Assembly: GCF_000717245.1 (NCBI RefSeq)
Contig: NZ_JNYQ01000007.1
Location: 1-64,000 of the forward strand
Direction of reading: 5' to 3'
DNA: 64,000 nucleotides
DNA from: Kitasatospora papulosa
Lineage (GTDB): Bacteria > Actinomycetota > Actinomycetes > Streptomycetales > Streptomycetaceae
A program made the position numbers and the translations under genes. Shown piece by piece: positions 15,820 to 24,500 of the stretch; the stretch's first letter is position 1; every line of letters begins with the position of its first letter. A model generated the notes under the pieces. The model saw only the letters and a program-made list of their open reading frames with translations. It did not search any database and was not told the origin of the DNA.

Positions 15820-16733
15820 CGACGATCCCCGAGCCGGTCACCCGGGCGGCCCGCAGCATGGCGGACCGCGCGCTGTCGTGGCTGCACGCCAACCGGAACC
15901 TCGGCGGCCTGCCGCCCGACACGACCGAGACGATGGCCGACCCCGACAGCGTCTACAAGCCTCTGGGGGAGACCACCCTCGCCGCCTCCCTGATCCTGCG
16001 CGACGGAGTCGCGGGCCCCGGCCGGCTGGCCGCCGCCCAGAGCCTGATGGACTTCACCTGGGAGCAGTTCAGGCACGGCGACATGATCTACGAACGCCAG
16101 CTCCGCCACACCCTGATGACCGACCCCCTGGAGATGTACGCCCCCTTCGTCCGCTGCGGCTACCGGCACGAAGGGCTCGACCGCCTCCTCGCCCACCGTT
16201 CCCGGATGCGGTCGGCCGGCAGCGTGGAGGTCCTGCCCAACCGCAGGCTCGCCGTCGCCAACGCCGCCCGCATCGTGGGGCTGCCGGCCACGGAGGACAT
16301 GGGCGCCCTCGCCGCGGCGACCTGGCTCGGCGCCCGGCCCGAGCCCTGGGCCGTCAACTGGATCACGGCCTACGCCGTGACCCACACCGTCTTCCACCTC
16401 ACCGACTGGGGCGCCGATCCCGGCGGGCTGCCGCCCGAACTCACCGACTACGTACGCACCTGGCTCCCCGTCTGGATCGACGTCTGGCGCGAGGTCGGGC
16501 AGTGGGACCTGGTCACGGAGCTGCTCGTCGTCGGCGCCTCGCTCGAGGACCCGTACGTCCGGCCGGAGGACTGGGAGGCGGTCGCCGCGCTCCAGCACGA
16601 GGACGGACTCGTGCCCCGCGACAGCGACCCCGTGGACGACGACCCGCAGCAGCGGTTCACCGACCACCAGCACACCGTCGTCGTCGCGGCCGTCGCCGGA
16701 TCCATCGCCCTCGCCAGGGCGGGGCAGCGGTGA
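15816..16733 (+). CDS. DUF6895-like protein (305 aa)
   Basis: The product resembles actinobacterial DUF6895 proteins, judged from memory of the pattern rather than a search. It is rich in helix pairs, as in alpha/alpha-toroid proteins: MADRALSWLHANRNLGGLPP, GETTLAASLILRDGV, ALAAATWLGARPEPWAVNW, YAVTHTVFHLTDWG and FTDHQHTVVVAAVAGSIALA. Several His, Asp and Trp residues are spaced as in prenyltransferase-like or terpene-cyclase-like toroids, but no DxxDD or QW signature is present, so no reaction is claimed. The start overlaps the previous stop and only four bases separate its end from the hydrolase gene. Confidence 0.75.
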   Translation: MTTIPEPVTRAARSMADRALSWLHANRNLGGLPPDTTETMADPDSVYKPLGETTLAASLILRDGVAGPGRLAAAQSLMDFTWEQFRHGDMIYERQLRHTLMTDPLEMYAPFVRCGYRHEGLDRLLAHRSRMRSAGSVEVLPNRRLAVANAARIVGLPATEDMGALAAATWLGARPEPWAVNWITAYAVTHTVFHLTDWGADPGGLPPELTDYVRTWLPVWIDVWREVGQWDLVTELLVVGASLEDPYVRPEDWEAVAALQHEDGLVPRDSDPVDDDPQQRFTDHQHTVVVAAVAGSIALARAGQR

Positions 16734-16737
16734 GGGA

Positions 16738-17727
16738 ATGAGCTCCACGCCGCTGGCCGCCGCACTCCGTCCCCTGCTGGAGGCCGCCCGCGGCCCGGCG
16801 GCGGCGGTCGCGGCGGTGCGGGGCACCGAGCGCGCGGTCCTCGGCAGCGGACGGGCGGGGGAGGCGGCCCGGTTCGAGACGGGCTCGCTGACCAAGACCT
16901 TCACCGCCCTGCTGCTGGCGGAACTCGCCGCCCGGGGAGAGGTCCGCTACGGCGACCGGGCCGACCGTTACCTCCCGTTCCGGCTGCCCGGGCCGCCCCT
17001 CACCCTCCTGCACCTGGCCACCCACACCTCCGGCCTGCCGCGCCTGCCCCCGGGGCTCCTCACCCGGGCGGTCCGCAGCGGATGGCTCAGCAATCCCTAC
17101 GCCGGCTTCGGTGAGGACGACCTGCTCGACGCGCTGCGCCGCACCCCGCTGAGACACCGACCCGGAAGCAGGGTGCACTACTCCAACTTCGGCGGAGGGC
17201 TGCTGGGTCACGTGCTCGCCAGGGCGGCCGGCGGCACTGGCGGGGACTACGCCGCCCTGCTGGCCGAGCGCGTCACCGGGCCGCTCGGTCTGCCCGACAC
17301 GGACTGCGACCCCAACCGCCCCCAGCTGACCGGACATTGGCACGGCCGCCCACGCCCCGCCCTGTTGATGCCCGGACTGACCGCGGCCGGGGCGGTGCGG
17401 TCCAGCGCCCGCGACCTGCTGCGCGTCCTGACCTTGCTGCTCCACCCGGACACCGCCCCGCACCCCGTGCTGCGCACCGCGCTGGCCGAGGTCCAGCGGC
17501 CGCGGCTGCGGGTGCCGAGGACCGGATCACGGCTCTGCCTCATCTGGAACCTCCGTCCCCGCCCGGACGGCGCGCTGCTCCACCACTCCGGAGGGACCCG
17601 CGGGTTCACGGCCTTCGCGGGCTTCCTCCCCGCGTCGGGCACGGCACTGGTGGCCCTCACGAACACGGCTCCCACGCCGCTCGCGCCGTTCGTCCAGTCC
17701 GCCTACGGCACCCTGCGCGGACTGTGA
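16738..17727 (+). CDS. Beta-lactamase-fold serine hydrolase
   Basis: This 329-residue member of the class C beta-lactamase / D-alanyl peptidase family has the nucleophile motif SLTK (Ser50, Lys53), the Tyr motif YSN (Tyr148) and a late HSGGTRGF that replaces the KTG box. There is no signal peptide, so it should act in the cytoplasm, unlike true beta-lactamases. Such enzymes cleave, transfer or cyclise peptides and esters. It is the last gene of the operon that starts with the 60-residue peptide, only 4 bp after the previous stop, which suggests that it acts on that peptide or its product. Confidence 0.87.
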   Translation: MSSTPLAAALRPLLEAARGPAAAVAAVRGTERAVLGSGRAGEAARFETGSLTKTFTALLLAELAARGEVRYGDRADRYLPFRLPGPPLTLLHLATHTSGLPRLPPGLLTRAVRSGWLSNPYAGFGEDDLLDALRRTPLRHRPGSRVHYSNFGGGLLGHVLARAAGGTGGDYAALLAERVTGPLGLPDTDCDPNRPQLTGHWHGRPRPALLMPGLTAAGAVRSSARDLLRVLTLLLHPDTAPHPVLRTALAEVQRPRLRVPRTGSRLCLIWNLRPRPDGALLHHSGGTRGFTAFAGFLPASGTALVALTNTAPTPLAPFVQSAYGTLRGL

Positions 17728-17803
17728 TCCACGCCCTCCGGGCAGGTATGGACCGCTCGGGTACGAAACATGATCGACTCAGCCGGTTCACGGCGATGGT
17801 CTT

Positions 17804-17861
17804 GCCCCGTTGTGTGACGGGGCTTACGTTCTCCTCCTACGCACCGTGTCTACGGGCGTAG
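17804..17861. promoter_or_regulatory. Hairpin and palindrome before the pyrimidine catabolic genes
   Basis: GCCCCGT (17804-17810) pairs with ACGGGGC (17817-17823). Further on, CTACGGGCGTAG (17850-17861) is two CTACG/CGTAG arms around GG, 42 bp before the ATG. The first element may end the upstream operon; the second looks like an operator for the catabolic genes. Confidence 0.45.
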
Positions 17862-17903
17862 AGAACACAGAGGCTCTCTGACGCCGCGTCGAAGGAGCAG
17901 CTC

Positions 17904-18746
17904 ATGTCCCACGTCGTACGCGCCGCACTCGTCCAGGCGACCTGGACCGGCGACACCGAATCCATGATCGCCAAACACGAGGAACACGCTCGCGAGGCCG
18001 CCCGGCAGGGCGCGCGGATCATCGGCTTCCAGGAGGTGTTCAACGCCCCCTACTTCTGCCAGGTCCAGGAGCCCGAGCACTACCGCTGGGCGGAACCCGT
18101 CCCGGACGGGCCGACGGTCCGGCGCATGAGGGACCTGGCCCGCGAGACGGGCATGGTCGTCGTCGTGCCGGTCTTCGAGGTCGAGCAGTCCGGCTTCTAC
18201 TACAACACCGCGGCGGTGATCGACGCCGACGGCTCCTACCTCGGCAAGTACCGCAAGCACCACATCCCGCAGGTCAAGGGCTTCTGGGAGAAGTACTACT
18301 TCAAGCCGGGCAACGCCGGCTGGCCGGTCTTCGACACCGCCGTGGGCAAGGTCGGCGTGTACATCTGCTACGACCGGCACTTCCCCGAAGGGTGGCGTCA
18401 ACTCGGACTCAACGGGGCTCAGTTGGTGTACAACCCGTCCGCCACCTCACGCGGCCTCTCCAGCTACCTGTGGCAGCTGGAGCAGCCCGCCTCCGCCGTC
18501 GCCAACGAGTACTTCGTCGCCGCGATCAACCGCGTCGGACAGGAGGAGTACGGCGACAACGACTTCTACGGGACGAGCTACTTCGTCGATCCGCGGGGGC
18601 AGTTCGTCGGTGACGTCGCGAGCGACAAGGAGGAGGAACTCGTCGTGCGCGACCTCGACTTCGGGCTGATCGAGGAGGTCCGCCGGCAGTGGGCGTTCTA
18701 CCGCGACCGCAGGCCGGACGCGTACGACGGGCTGGTGCAGCCGTGA
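17904..18746 (+). CDS. Nitrilase-superfamily beta-ureidopropionase
   Basis: This 280-residue carbon-nitrogen hydrolase has the Glu-Lys-Cys triad of the superfamily: Glu44 in GFQEVF, Lys118 in KYRKHHIP and Cys155 in YICYDRHFPEGW. The long form with VKGFWEKYYFKPGN after the lysine is typical of beta-ureidopropionase / N-carbamoyl-beta-alanine amidohydrolase, the third step of reductive pyrimidine breakdown. It releases beta-alanine, ammonia and carbon dioxide. AAGGAGC precedes the ATG, and the stop overlaps the aminotransferase start (GTGA). Beside a dihydropyrimidinase, this assignment is strong. Confidence 0.92.
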   Translation: MSHVVRAALVQATWTGDTESMIAKHEEHAREAARQGARIIGFQEVFNAPYFCQVQEPEHYRWAEPVPDGPTVRRMRDLARETGMVVVVPVFEVEQSGFYYNTAAVIDADGSYLGKYRKHHIPQVKGFWEKYYFKPGNAGWPVFDTAVGKVGVYICYDRHFPEGWRQLGLNGAQLVYNPSATSRGLSSYLWQLEQPASAVANEYFVAAINRVGQEEYGDNDFYGTSYFVDPRGQFVGDVASDKEEELVVRDLDFGLIEEVRRQWAFYRDRRPDAYDGLVQP

Positions 18747-20026
18747 CGGGACTGTACGAACGGCACCTGGCCGTCAGCCCGGAGTGGCTGGCGCTCTACT
18801 ACCGCGACCCCCTCGAACTCACCCATGGCGAGGGGCGCCACGTCTGGGACGCGGACGGCAACCGCTACCTCGACTTCTTCGGCGGCATCCTCACCACGAT
18901 GACCGCGCACGCCCTGCCCGAGGTGACCAAGGCCGTCTCGGAGCAGGCAGGCCGTCTCATCCACTCCTCGACGCTCTACCTCAACCGCCCCATGGTCGAG
19001 CTCGCCGAGCGGATCGCCGCCCTCTCCGGAATCCCCGACGCCCGGGTCTTCTTCACCACCTCGGGCACCGAGGCCAACGACGCGGCCCTGCTGCTGGCCA
19101 CCGCCCACCGCGCGTCCAACCAGATCCTGGCGATGCGCAACAGCTACCACGGCAGGTCGTTCTCGGCGGTGTCCATCACGGGCAACAGGTCCTGGTCGAC
19201 CACCAGCCTGTCGCCCCTGCAGACGCTCTACGTCCACGGCGGGGTCCGCACCCGAGGACCGTACGCCGAGCTGAGCGACGAACGGTTCATCAGGGCCTGT
19301 GTGGCCGATCTGGAGGACCTGCTCGGCCACACCAGGGGTGTCGCGGCGCTGATCGCCGAACCCGTGCAGGGGGTCGGCGGGTTCACCGCACCACCCGACG
19401 GGCTGTACGCGGCGTTCCGCGAGGTCCTCGACCGGCACGGCATCCTGTGGATCTCCGACGAGGTGCAGACGGGGTGGGGACGCACCGGCGACCACTTCTG
19501 GGGCTGGCAGGCCCACGCGGCGAGCGGGCCGCCCGACATCCTCACCTTCGCCAAGGGCATCGGCAACGGCATGTCCATCGGCGGAGTCGTCGCCCGGGCG
19601 GACGTCATGAACTGCCTCGACGCCAACTCCATCTCGACGTTCGGCGGATCCCCGGTCACCATGGCGGCGGGCCTCGCCAACCTCTCCTACCTGCTGGAGC
19701 ACGACCTCCAGGGCAACGCCCGGCGGGTCGGCGGCCTGCTCATCGAGCGCCTGCGGGCGGTCGGCGCGGGTTCGCCCGCCGTACGGGAGGTACGCGGCCG
19801 GGGTCTCATGATCGGCATCGAGCTCGTGAAGCCCGGCACCGACGAGGCCGACCCGGAGGCCGCCGCCGCGGTCCTCGAGGCGGCCCGCGCCGGGGGTCTG
19901 CTCATCGGCAAGGGCGGCGGCCACAACACCAGTGTGCTGCGGATCGCGCCGCCGCTGTCGCTGACCGTCGCCGAGGCCGAGGAGGGCGCCGAGATCCTGG
20001 GAGAGGCGCTGCACGCGGCAGCCTGA
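18743..20026 (+). CDS. Class III aminotransferase (beta-alanine/omega-amino acid type)
   Basis: This 427-residue PLP enzyme shows the class III pattern: a VWDADGNRYLDFFGGI start, TTSGTEANDAALLLA at the cofactor phosphate, LWISDEVQTGWGRTG with the conserved Asp, TFAKGIGNGMSIGGVV with the PLP lysine, and a C-terminal RGLMIGIEL. Its place between beta-ureidopropionase and dihydropyrimidinase suggests that it removes the amino group of beta-alanine or beta-aminoisobutyrate. Alanine-glyoxylate aminotransferase 2-like enzymes are the closest general group. GTG 18743 overlaps the previous stop. Confidence 0.9.
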   Translation: MTGLYERHLAVSPEWLALYYRDPLELTHGEGRHVWDADGNRYLDFFGGILTTMTAHALPEVTKAVSEQAGRLIHSSTLYLNRPMVELAERIAALSGIPDARVFFTTSGTEANDAALLLATAHRASNQILAMRNSYHGRSFSAVSITGNRSWSTTSLSPLQTLYVHGGVRTRGPYAELSDERFIRACVADLEDLLGHTRGVAALIAEPVQGVGGFTAPPDGLYAAFREVLDRHGILWISDEVQTGWGRTGDHFWGWQAHAASGPPDILTFAKGIGNGMSIGGVVARADVMNCLDANSISTFGGSPVTMAAGLANLSYLLEHDLQGNARRVGGLLIERLRAVGAGSPAVREVRGRGLMIGIELVKPGTDEADPEAAAAVLEAARAGGLLIGKGGGHNTSVLRIAPPLSLTVAEAEEGAEILGEALHAAA

Positions 20027-20140
20027 CAACAGCTGCCCCGAGGCGGCGCCCCCGCCCCGGGGCGGGCCCGAGGCACCGTACGCCACCACGCACCCGGTCC
20101 ACGTGCACAGGCCGGCTGTGCCATCGCGAGGGAGGGACAC

Positions 20141-21538
20141 ATGAGCCGCACCGTCATCCACGGCGGCCTCGTCGTCACCGCGTCCGACGAGATCCACGCC
20201 GACGTCCTCATCGAGGGCGGGCGCATCGCCGCCCTGGCCGCCCACGGCACCGACGCCGCGACGAGCTGGAGCGCGGACCGCAGGATCGACGCCACCGGGA
20301 TGTACGTCCTGCCGGGCGGTGTCGACGCGCACACGCACATGGAGATGCCGTTCGGCGGGACCTACGCCGCCGACACCTTCGAGACGGGCACCCGGGCCGC
20401 GGCGTGGGGCGGTACCACCACGATCGTCGACTTCGCCATCCAGACCATGGGGCGCTCCCTGCGGGAGGGCCTCGACACCTGGCACGCGAAGGCCGACGGC
20501 AGGTGTGCCGTCGACTACGGCTTCCACATGATCCTCTCGGACGTGAACGAGTCCTCGCTCAAGGAGATGGACCGCCTGGTCGCCGAGGGCGTCACCTCGT
20601 TCAAACTCTTCATGGCCTACCCGGGCGTGTTCTACAGCGACGACGGCCGGATCCTCCGCGCCATGCAACGGGCCTCCGGCAACGGCGGCCTGGTCATGAT
20701 GCACGCCGAGAACGGCATCGCCATCGACGTCCTGGTCGAACAGGCGCTCGCCGAGGGGCGTACCGATCCGCGCTACCACGGCGACGTGCGCAAGGTGGCG
20801 CTGGAGGCGGAGGCCACGCACCGCGCGGTTCAGCTCGCACGGGTCGCCGGTGCGCCGCTGTACGTCGTCCACGTATCGGCCGACGAAGCCGTCGACGAGA
20901 TCGCCGCCGCCCGCCACAAGGGGCTCCCGGTCTTCGGCGAGACCTGCCCGCAGTACCTCTTCCTCTCGACGGACAACCTGGCCGAGCCCGGCTTCGAAGG
21001 CGCGAAGTACGTCTGCTCGACCCCGCTGCGCCCCCGCGAGCACCAGGAGGTGCTCTGGCGCGGTCTGCGGAACAACGAGCTGCAGGTCGTCTCGACCGAC
21101 CACTGCCCCTTCTGTTTCTCGGGCCAGAAGGAGATGGGCAGGGGGGACTTCTCGAAGATCCCCAACGGCATGCCGGGCGTGGAGCACCGCATGGACCTGC
21201 TCCACCAGGCCGTCGTGGACGGCCACCTCTCACGCCGCCGCTGGGTCGAGATCGCCTGCGCGTCCCCCGCCCGGATGTTCGGTCTCTATCCGAAGAAGGG
21301 GACCATCGCACCGGGTGCCGACGCGGACGTCGTCATCTATGACCCCGGCGCGGAGCAGACCATCTCCGCGGAGACCCACCACATGGCCGTCGACTACTCC
21401 GCCTACGAGGGAAGGCGGGTGACGGGCCAGGTCAGGACGGTGCTGTCACGGGGTGTGCCGGTCATCGAGGACCGCGCGTACGTGGGTCACGCGGGCCACG
21501 GGACGTATCTGCCGCGGGGCACCTGCCAGTACCTGTGA
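20141..21538 (+). CDS. hydA: Dihydropyrimidinase / D-hydantoinase
   Basis: This 465-residue cyclic amidohydrolase opens dihydrouracil, dihydrothymine or hydantoins. Metal ligands are visible in GGVDAHTHMEMPF, the carboxylated-lysine segment SFKLFMAYPGVFYSDD, MMHAENG and the later YVVHVS region, and STDHCPFCFSGQKEMGRGDF holds the conserved Asp and the loop usual in this family. The length is typical. The gene follows the aminotransferase after 114 bp and has GAGGGAGGG upstream. It performs the ring-opening step that feeds the beta-ureidopropionase. Confidence 0.94.
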   Translation: MSRTVIHGGLVVTASDEIHADVLIEGGRIAALAAHGTDAATSWSADRRIDATGMYVLPGGVDAHTHMEMPFGGTYAADTFETGTRAAAWGGTTTIVDFAIQTMGRSLREGLDTWHAKADGRCAVDYGFHMILSDVNESSLKEMDRLVAEGVTSFKLFMAYPGVFYSDDGRILRAMQRASGNGGLVMMHAENGIAIDVLVEQALAEGRTDPRYHGDVRKVALEAEATHRAVQLARVAGAPLYVVHVSADEAVDEIAAARHKGLPVFGETCPQYLFLSTDNLAEPGFEGAKYVCSTPLRPREHQEVLWRGLRNNELQVVSTDHCPFCFSGQKEMGRGDFSKIPNGMPGVEHRMDLLHQAVVDGHLSRRRWVEIACASPARMFGLYPKKGTIAPGADADVVIYDPGAEQTISAETHHMAVDYSAYEGRRVTGQVRTVLSRGVPVIEDRAYVGHAGHGTYLPRGTCQYL

Positions 21539-21605
21539 GCCCGGCGCGGGCGCTGTGCCGCCGCCGGCCCCCGGAGCCGGCGGCGGATGGGCGACGGTGC
21601 TGCCC

Positions 21606-22436
21606 CTACTCCTTCACGAAGGCCAGGAGGTCGGGATTGATGACGTCCGGATGCGTCGAGAGCATGCCGTGGGGATAGCCCTCGTAGCTCTTCAGCCTGC
21701 CGTTCGGCAGGAGCTTCGCCGAGAGCGGGCCCGCGTCCTCGTAGGGGACGATCTGGTCGTCGGTGCCGTGGGCGACCAGGACCGGCACCTCGATGCTCTT
21801 CAGGTCCTCGGTGAAGTCGGTCTCCGAGAAGGCCTTGATGCACTCGTAGTGGGCGTTGGCCGCGCCCCGCATGCCCTGCCGCCACCAGTTGTCGATCAGC
21901 CCCTGCGACACCTCGGCGCCGGGGCGGTTGAAGCCGTAGAACGGCCCCGAGGGCACCTCGATGTAGAACTGGGCGCGGTTGGCCGCCAGGGAGGCGCGGA
22001 ACCCGTCGAAGACCTCGATCGGCAGACCACCGGGGTTCGACTCGGACTTCACCATGACCGGGGGCACGGCGCTGACGAGGACCGCCTTCGCGACCCGGCC
22101 CGGCTCGGCCCGTGCGACGTAACGGGCCACCTCGCCGCCGCCGGTGGAATGGCCGATGTGCACGGCATGCCGCAGGTCGAGCGCCTCGGCCAGCACCGAC
22201 ACGTCCGCCGCGTAGGTGTCCATGTCGTGCCCCGCCGCGCTCTGCGAGGAACGCCCGTGGCCCCGCCGGTCGTGGGCGATCACGCGATAGCCCTGGGCGA
22301 GGAAGTACAGCATCTGGCTGTCCCAGTCGTCCGCGCTGAGCGGCCAGCCGTGGTGGAACACGATCGGCTGGGCGTCGCGCGGCCCCCAGTCCTTGTAGTA
22401 GATCTCCGTGCCGTCAACCGTGGCGACCGTGCCCAT
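21606..22436 (-). CDS. Alpha/beta hydrolase, non-heme chloroperoxidase-like
   Basis: This 276-residue hydrolase has the bromoperoxidase/arylesterase pattern: VFHHGWPLSADDWDSQM, then HDRRGHGRSSQ, nucleophile GHSTGGGEVARYVAR, catalytic Asp in HGTDDQIVP and His in GYPHGMLSTHPD near the end. Family members are cofactor-free perhydrolases and esterases; the true substrate is unknown. The gene faces opposite to its neighbours and separates dihydropyrimidinase from the luciferase-like oxidoreductase, so it was probably inserted into a formerly continuous catabolic operon. Confidence 0.93.
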   Translation of the reverse strand: MGTVATVDGTEIYYKDWGPRDAQPIVFHHGWPLSADDWDSQMLYFLAQGYRVIAHDRRGHGRSSQSAAGHDMDTYAADVSVLAEALDLRHAVHIGHSTGGGEVARYVARAEPGRVAKAVLVSAVPPVMVKSESNPGGLPIEVFDGFRASLAANRAQFYIEVPSGPFYGFNRPGAEVSQGLIDNWWRQGMRGAANAHYECIKAFSETDFTEDLKSIEVPVLVAHGTDDQIVPYEDAGPLSAKLLPNGRLKSYEGYPHGMLSTHPDVINPDLLAFVKE

Positions 22437-22804
22437 GGCCGATCCTTCCGCTCGAAGTGCTCGTGCGTGGAGTGGGCGGAAACCGTCACCGCCCAGGAGG
22501 CCGTGACCTCACTCAAACGACATAAACGATACCTTTTGCCCCCAAAAAGCTCATTCTGTGGAGGTCCCGCGGTCCGTCCGCCGGACACGAGCACCCGCAC
22601 CCGGGCGATGCCCGCGACGCGCCCGCACGGCGGTCGACGTACGGGGTCGGGCGGGGCCCGATGTGGAAAGCTCGGTCGCGGCACGGCGCCGACGCGCGCC
22701 CGAGCCGTCCGGCGTGCCCCGGAGCGTCCGAGGGCCGCTGCCCGCGCCGGTCCCGGCATCCGCAGACCCACGTCCCCCGCCAGCAACGGACCAGGAGCAT
22801 CTGT
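22437..22804. promoter_or_regulatory. 368-bp divergent intergenic region
   Basis: The region lies between two diverging genes. Near 22515-22558 it has an unusually A+T-rich patch with CCTTTT and AAAAAG on either side of GCCCCC, probably the promoter of the leftward hydrolase. The other half is G+C-rich with no clear gene; AGGAG for the rightward gene lies at its end. Confidence 0.4.
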
Positions 22805-23806
22805 ATGGATTTCGGACTCGTCCTCCAGACCGACCCGCCCGCCTCGGCCGTCGTCGGACTCATGCGCCGCGCGGAACGCAACGGCTTCCGCTACGGCTGG
22901 ACCTTCGACTCGACCGTGCTGTGGCAGGAGCCTTTCGTCATCTACAGCCGGATCCTGGAGCACACCGACCGGATGATCGTCGGGCCCATGGTGACGAACC
23001 CGGGCACCCGCACCTGGGAGGTCACGGCCTCCACGTTCGCCACGCTCAACGAGATGTACGGGAACCGCACCGTCTGCGGCATCGGGCGCGGCGACTCCGC
23101 GATGAGGGTGGCGGGCCGCAGACCGAACACCCTGGCCAGACTGGGCGAGGCGATCGAGGTGATCAGGGACCTCGCCGAGGGGCGCGAGGCCGTCGTCGAC
23201 GGACAGCCGGTCCGGATCCCGTGGGTGAAGGACGGCAAGCTGCCCGTCTGGATGGGCGCGTACGGGCCCAAGGCCCTCGCCCTGGCCGGGGAGAAGGCCG
23301 ACGGCTTCATCCTTCAGCTGGCCGACCCCTACCTCACCGAGTGGATGGTCAAGGCGGTGCGCGACGCGGCGGCCGCGGCCGGGCGTGACCCGGACTCCGT
23401 CACCATCTGTGTGGCGGCGCCCGCCTACGTGAGCGACGACCTGGACCACGCGCGCGAGCAGTGCCGCTGGTTCGGCGGCATGGTCGGCAACCACGTCGCC
23501 GACCTCGTCTCCCGTTACGGCGAGCACTCCGGTCTCGTGCCCGAGGCGCTCACGGCGTACATCGCCGGACGCTCCGGATACGACTACAGCCATCACGGCC
23601 GCACCGGGAACCCGGACACGGCCTTCGTCCCCGACGAGATCGTGGACCGCTTCTGCCTGCTGGGGCCCGCCGACGCGCACATCGAGAAGCTCCAGGTGCT
23701 GCGCGACCTGGGCGTCGACCAGTTCGCCGTCTACGACATGCACGACGCGAGGGAGGCGACCATCGACGCCTACGGCTCCACGATCATTCCCGCACTGTCC
23801 GCCTGA
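22805..23806 (+). CDS. Luciferase-like (LLM class) F420- or flavin-dependent oxidoreductase
   Basis: This 333-residue bacterial-luciferase-fold protein has MDFGLVLQTDPPASAVV at the start, MIVGPMVTNPGTRTWEVTAS, GIGRGDSAMRVAGRRP in the cofactor-binding region and LPVWMGAYGPKALALAGEKA. This pattern fits the CPS_4043-type LLM subfamily (TIGR03842), which I recall as frequent beside hydantoinase genes. It may carry out the reductive step on the pyrimidine ring, or an oxidation of a related nitrogen heterocycle. That is inference; no dihydropyrimidine dehydrogenase gene is present in the window. AGGAG precedes ATG 22805. Confidence 0.87.
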   Translation: MDFGLVLQTDPPASAVVGLMRRAERNGFRYGWTFDSTVLWQEPFVIYSRILEHTDRMIVGPMVTNPGTRTWEVTASTFATLNEMYGNRTVCGIGRGDSAMRVAGRRPNTLARLGEAIEVIRDLAEGREAVVDGQPVRIPWVKDGKLPVWMGAYGPKALALAGEKADGFILQLADPYLTEWMVKAVRDAAAAAGRDPDSVTICVAAPAYVSDDLDHAREQCRWFGGMVGNHVADLVSRYGEHSGLVPEALTAYIAGRSGYDYSHHGRTGNPDTAFVPDEIVDRFCLLGPADAHIEKLQVLRDLGVDQFAVYDMHDAREATIDAYGSTIIPALSA

Positions 23807-24015
23807 AAGGCGCGGACGAGAGCGGGTGCCCGTGCCCTTTCCGACGAACTCCTTCGCGTGCCGAACGGATTGTGCGCCGCGATCGCACAGTTCCGCGGCG
23901 CGCGGCATCCCGGAATTGCGCCGCCCCGCACGGCGCAGGTGCGGGGCGTACGGATGAACGAGACAGTGGGACGTGGCGTCGTGACACCGGCCGACCGGGA
24001 AGGAGCGTGCGCGTC

Positions 24016-24243
24016 ATGACCAAGAGGAAGAACCTGAAGAAGGGCGAAAGCGTCTCCTGGCAGAGCCACGGGCACTCCGTGCAGGGGAAGGTGAAGCGGA
24101 AGATCACGGAGCGAACCGAGGCCGCCGGCCGCACTGTTGACGCCTCGAAGGACGAGCCCCAGTACGAGGTCGAGAGTGACAGGACCGGTCGCCGGGCGGT
24201 GCACGAACCGGATTCGCTCCGCAGGAAGGGCTCCTCGTCGTGA
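24016..24243 (+). CDS. DUF2945 / TUDOR-like small basic protein
   Basis: This 75-residue basic protein carries LKKGESVSWQSHGHSVQGKVKRKIT followed by a polar linker and EPQYEVESDRTGRRAVHEPDSLRRK; it is quoted in parts because the whole domain is one small SH3-like barrel. This matches the hypervirulence-associated TUDOR family (DUF2945), found widely in bacteria with no settled function and thought to bind nucleic acid or protein. GGAAGGAG lies just upstream. An in-frame GTG at 24007 is possible but less well spaced. Confidence 0.85.
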   Translation: MTKRKNLKKGESVSWQSHGHSVQGKVKRKITERTEAAGRTVDASKDEPQYEVESDRTGRRAVHEPDSLRRKGSSS

Positions 24244-24408
24244 GCGGGGAGCGCGCCACGAAAGAGAGGTGACGGGCACTCGGGGGCGGTATTCACCCAT
24301 GAGCCGTGGGCACGGCCCGCAGGGCATTGGGGTGACGCCCGGCGCCGGGTGGCGGCGGCGACCGCGAACCGTGTGCCGCGTACCGCGTAACTGCTCGTGC
24401 AGGGGCCT

Positions 24409-24414
24409 TAATAT
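24409..24414 (+). promoter_or_regulatory. Candidate -10 box of the cold-shock gene
   Basis: TAATAT in otherwise G+C-rich DNA is the best -10 match in this intergenic region. Transcription from about 24421 would give a leader of some 80 bases before the cold-shock ATG, as cold-shock genes often have. No -35 box is convincing. Confidence 0.4.
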
Positions 24415-24500
24415 GCCGTCAGCGAATTGTCGGTGACCCGGCGGCCGGCCGACCGCGGATACACACGCGCCGGAGAGAAGTCTCTGAAGGGCAGATGCAT

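Noticed and set aside
22515..22558. CCTTTT/AAAAAG arms taken at first for a terminator
   Set aside because: The arms are only five or six bases with a G+C loop and lie upstream of both genes, so a promoter patch is more likely.
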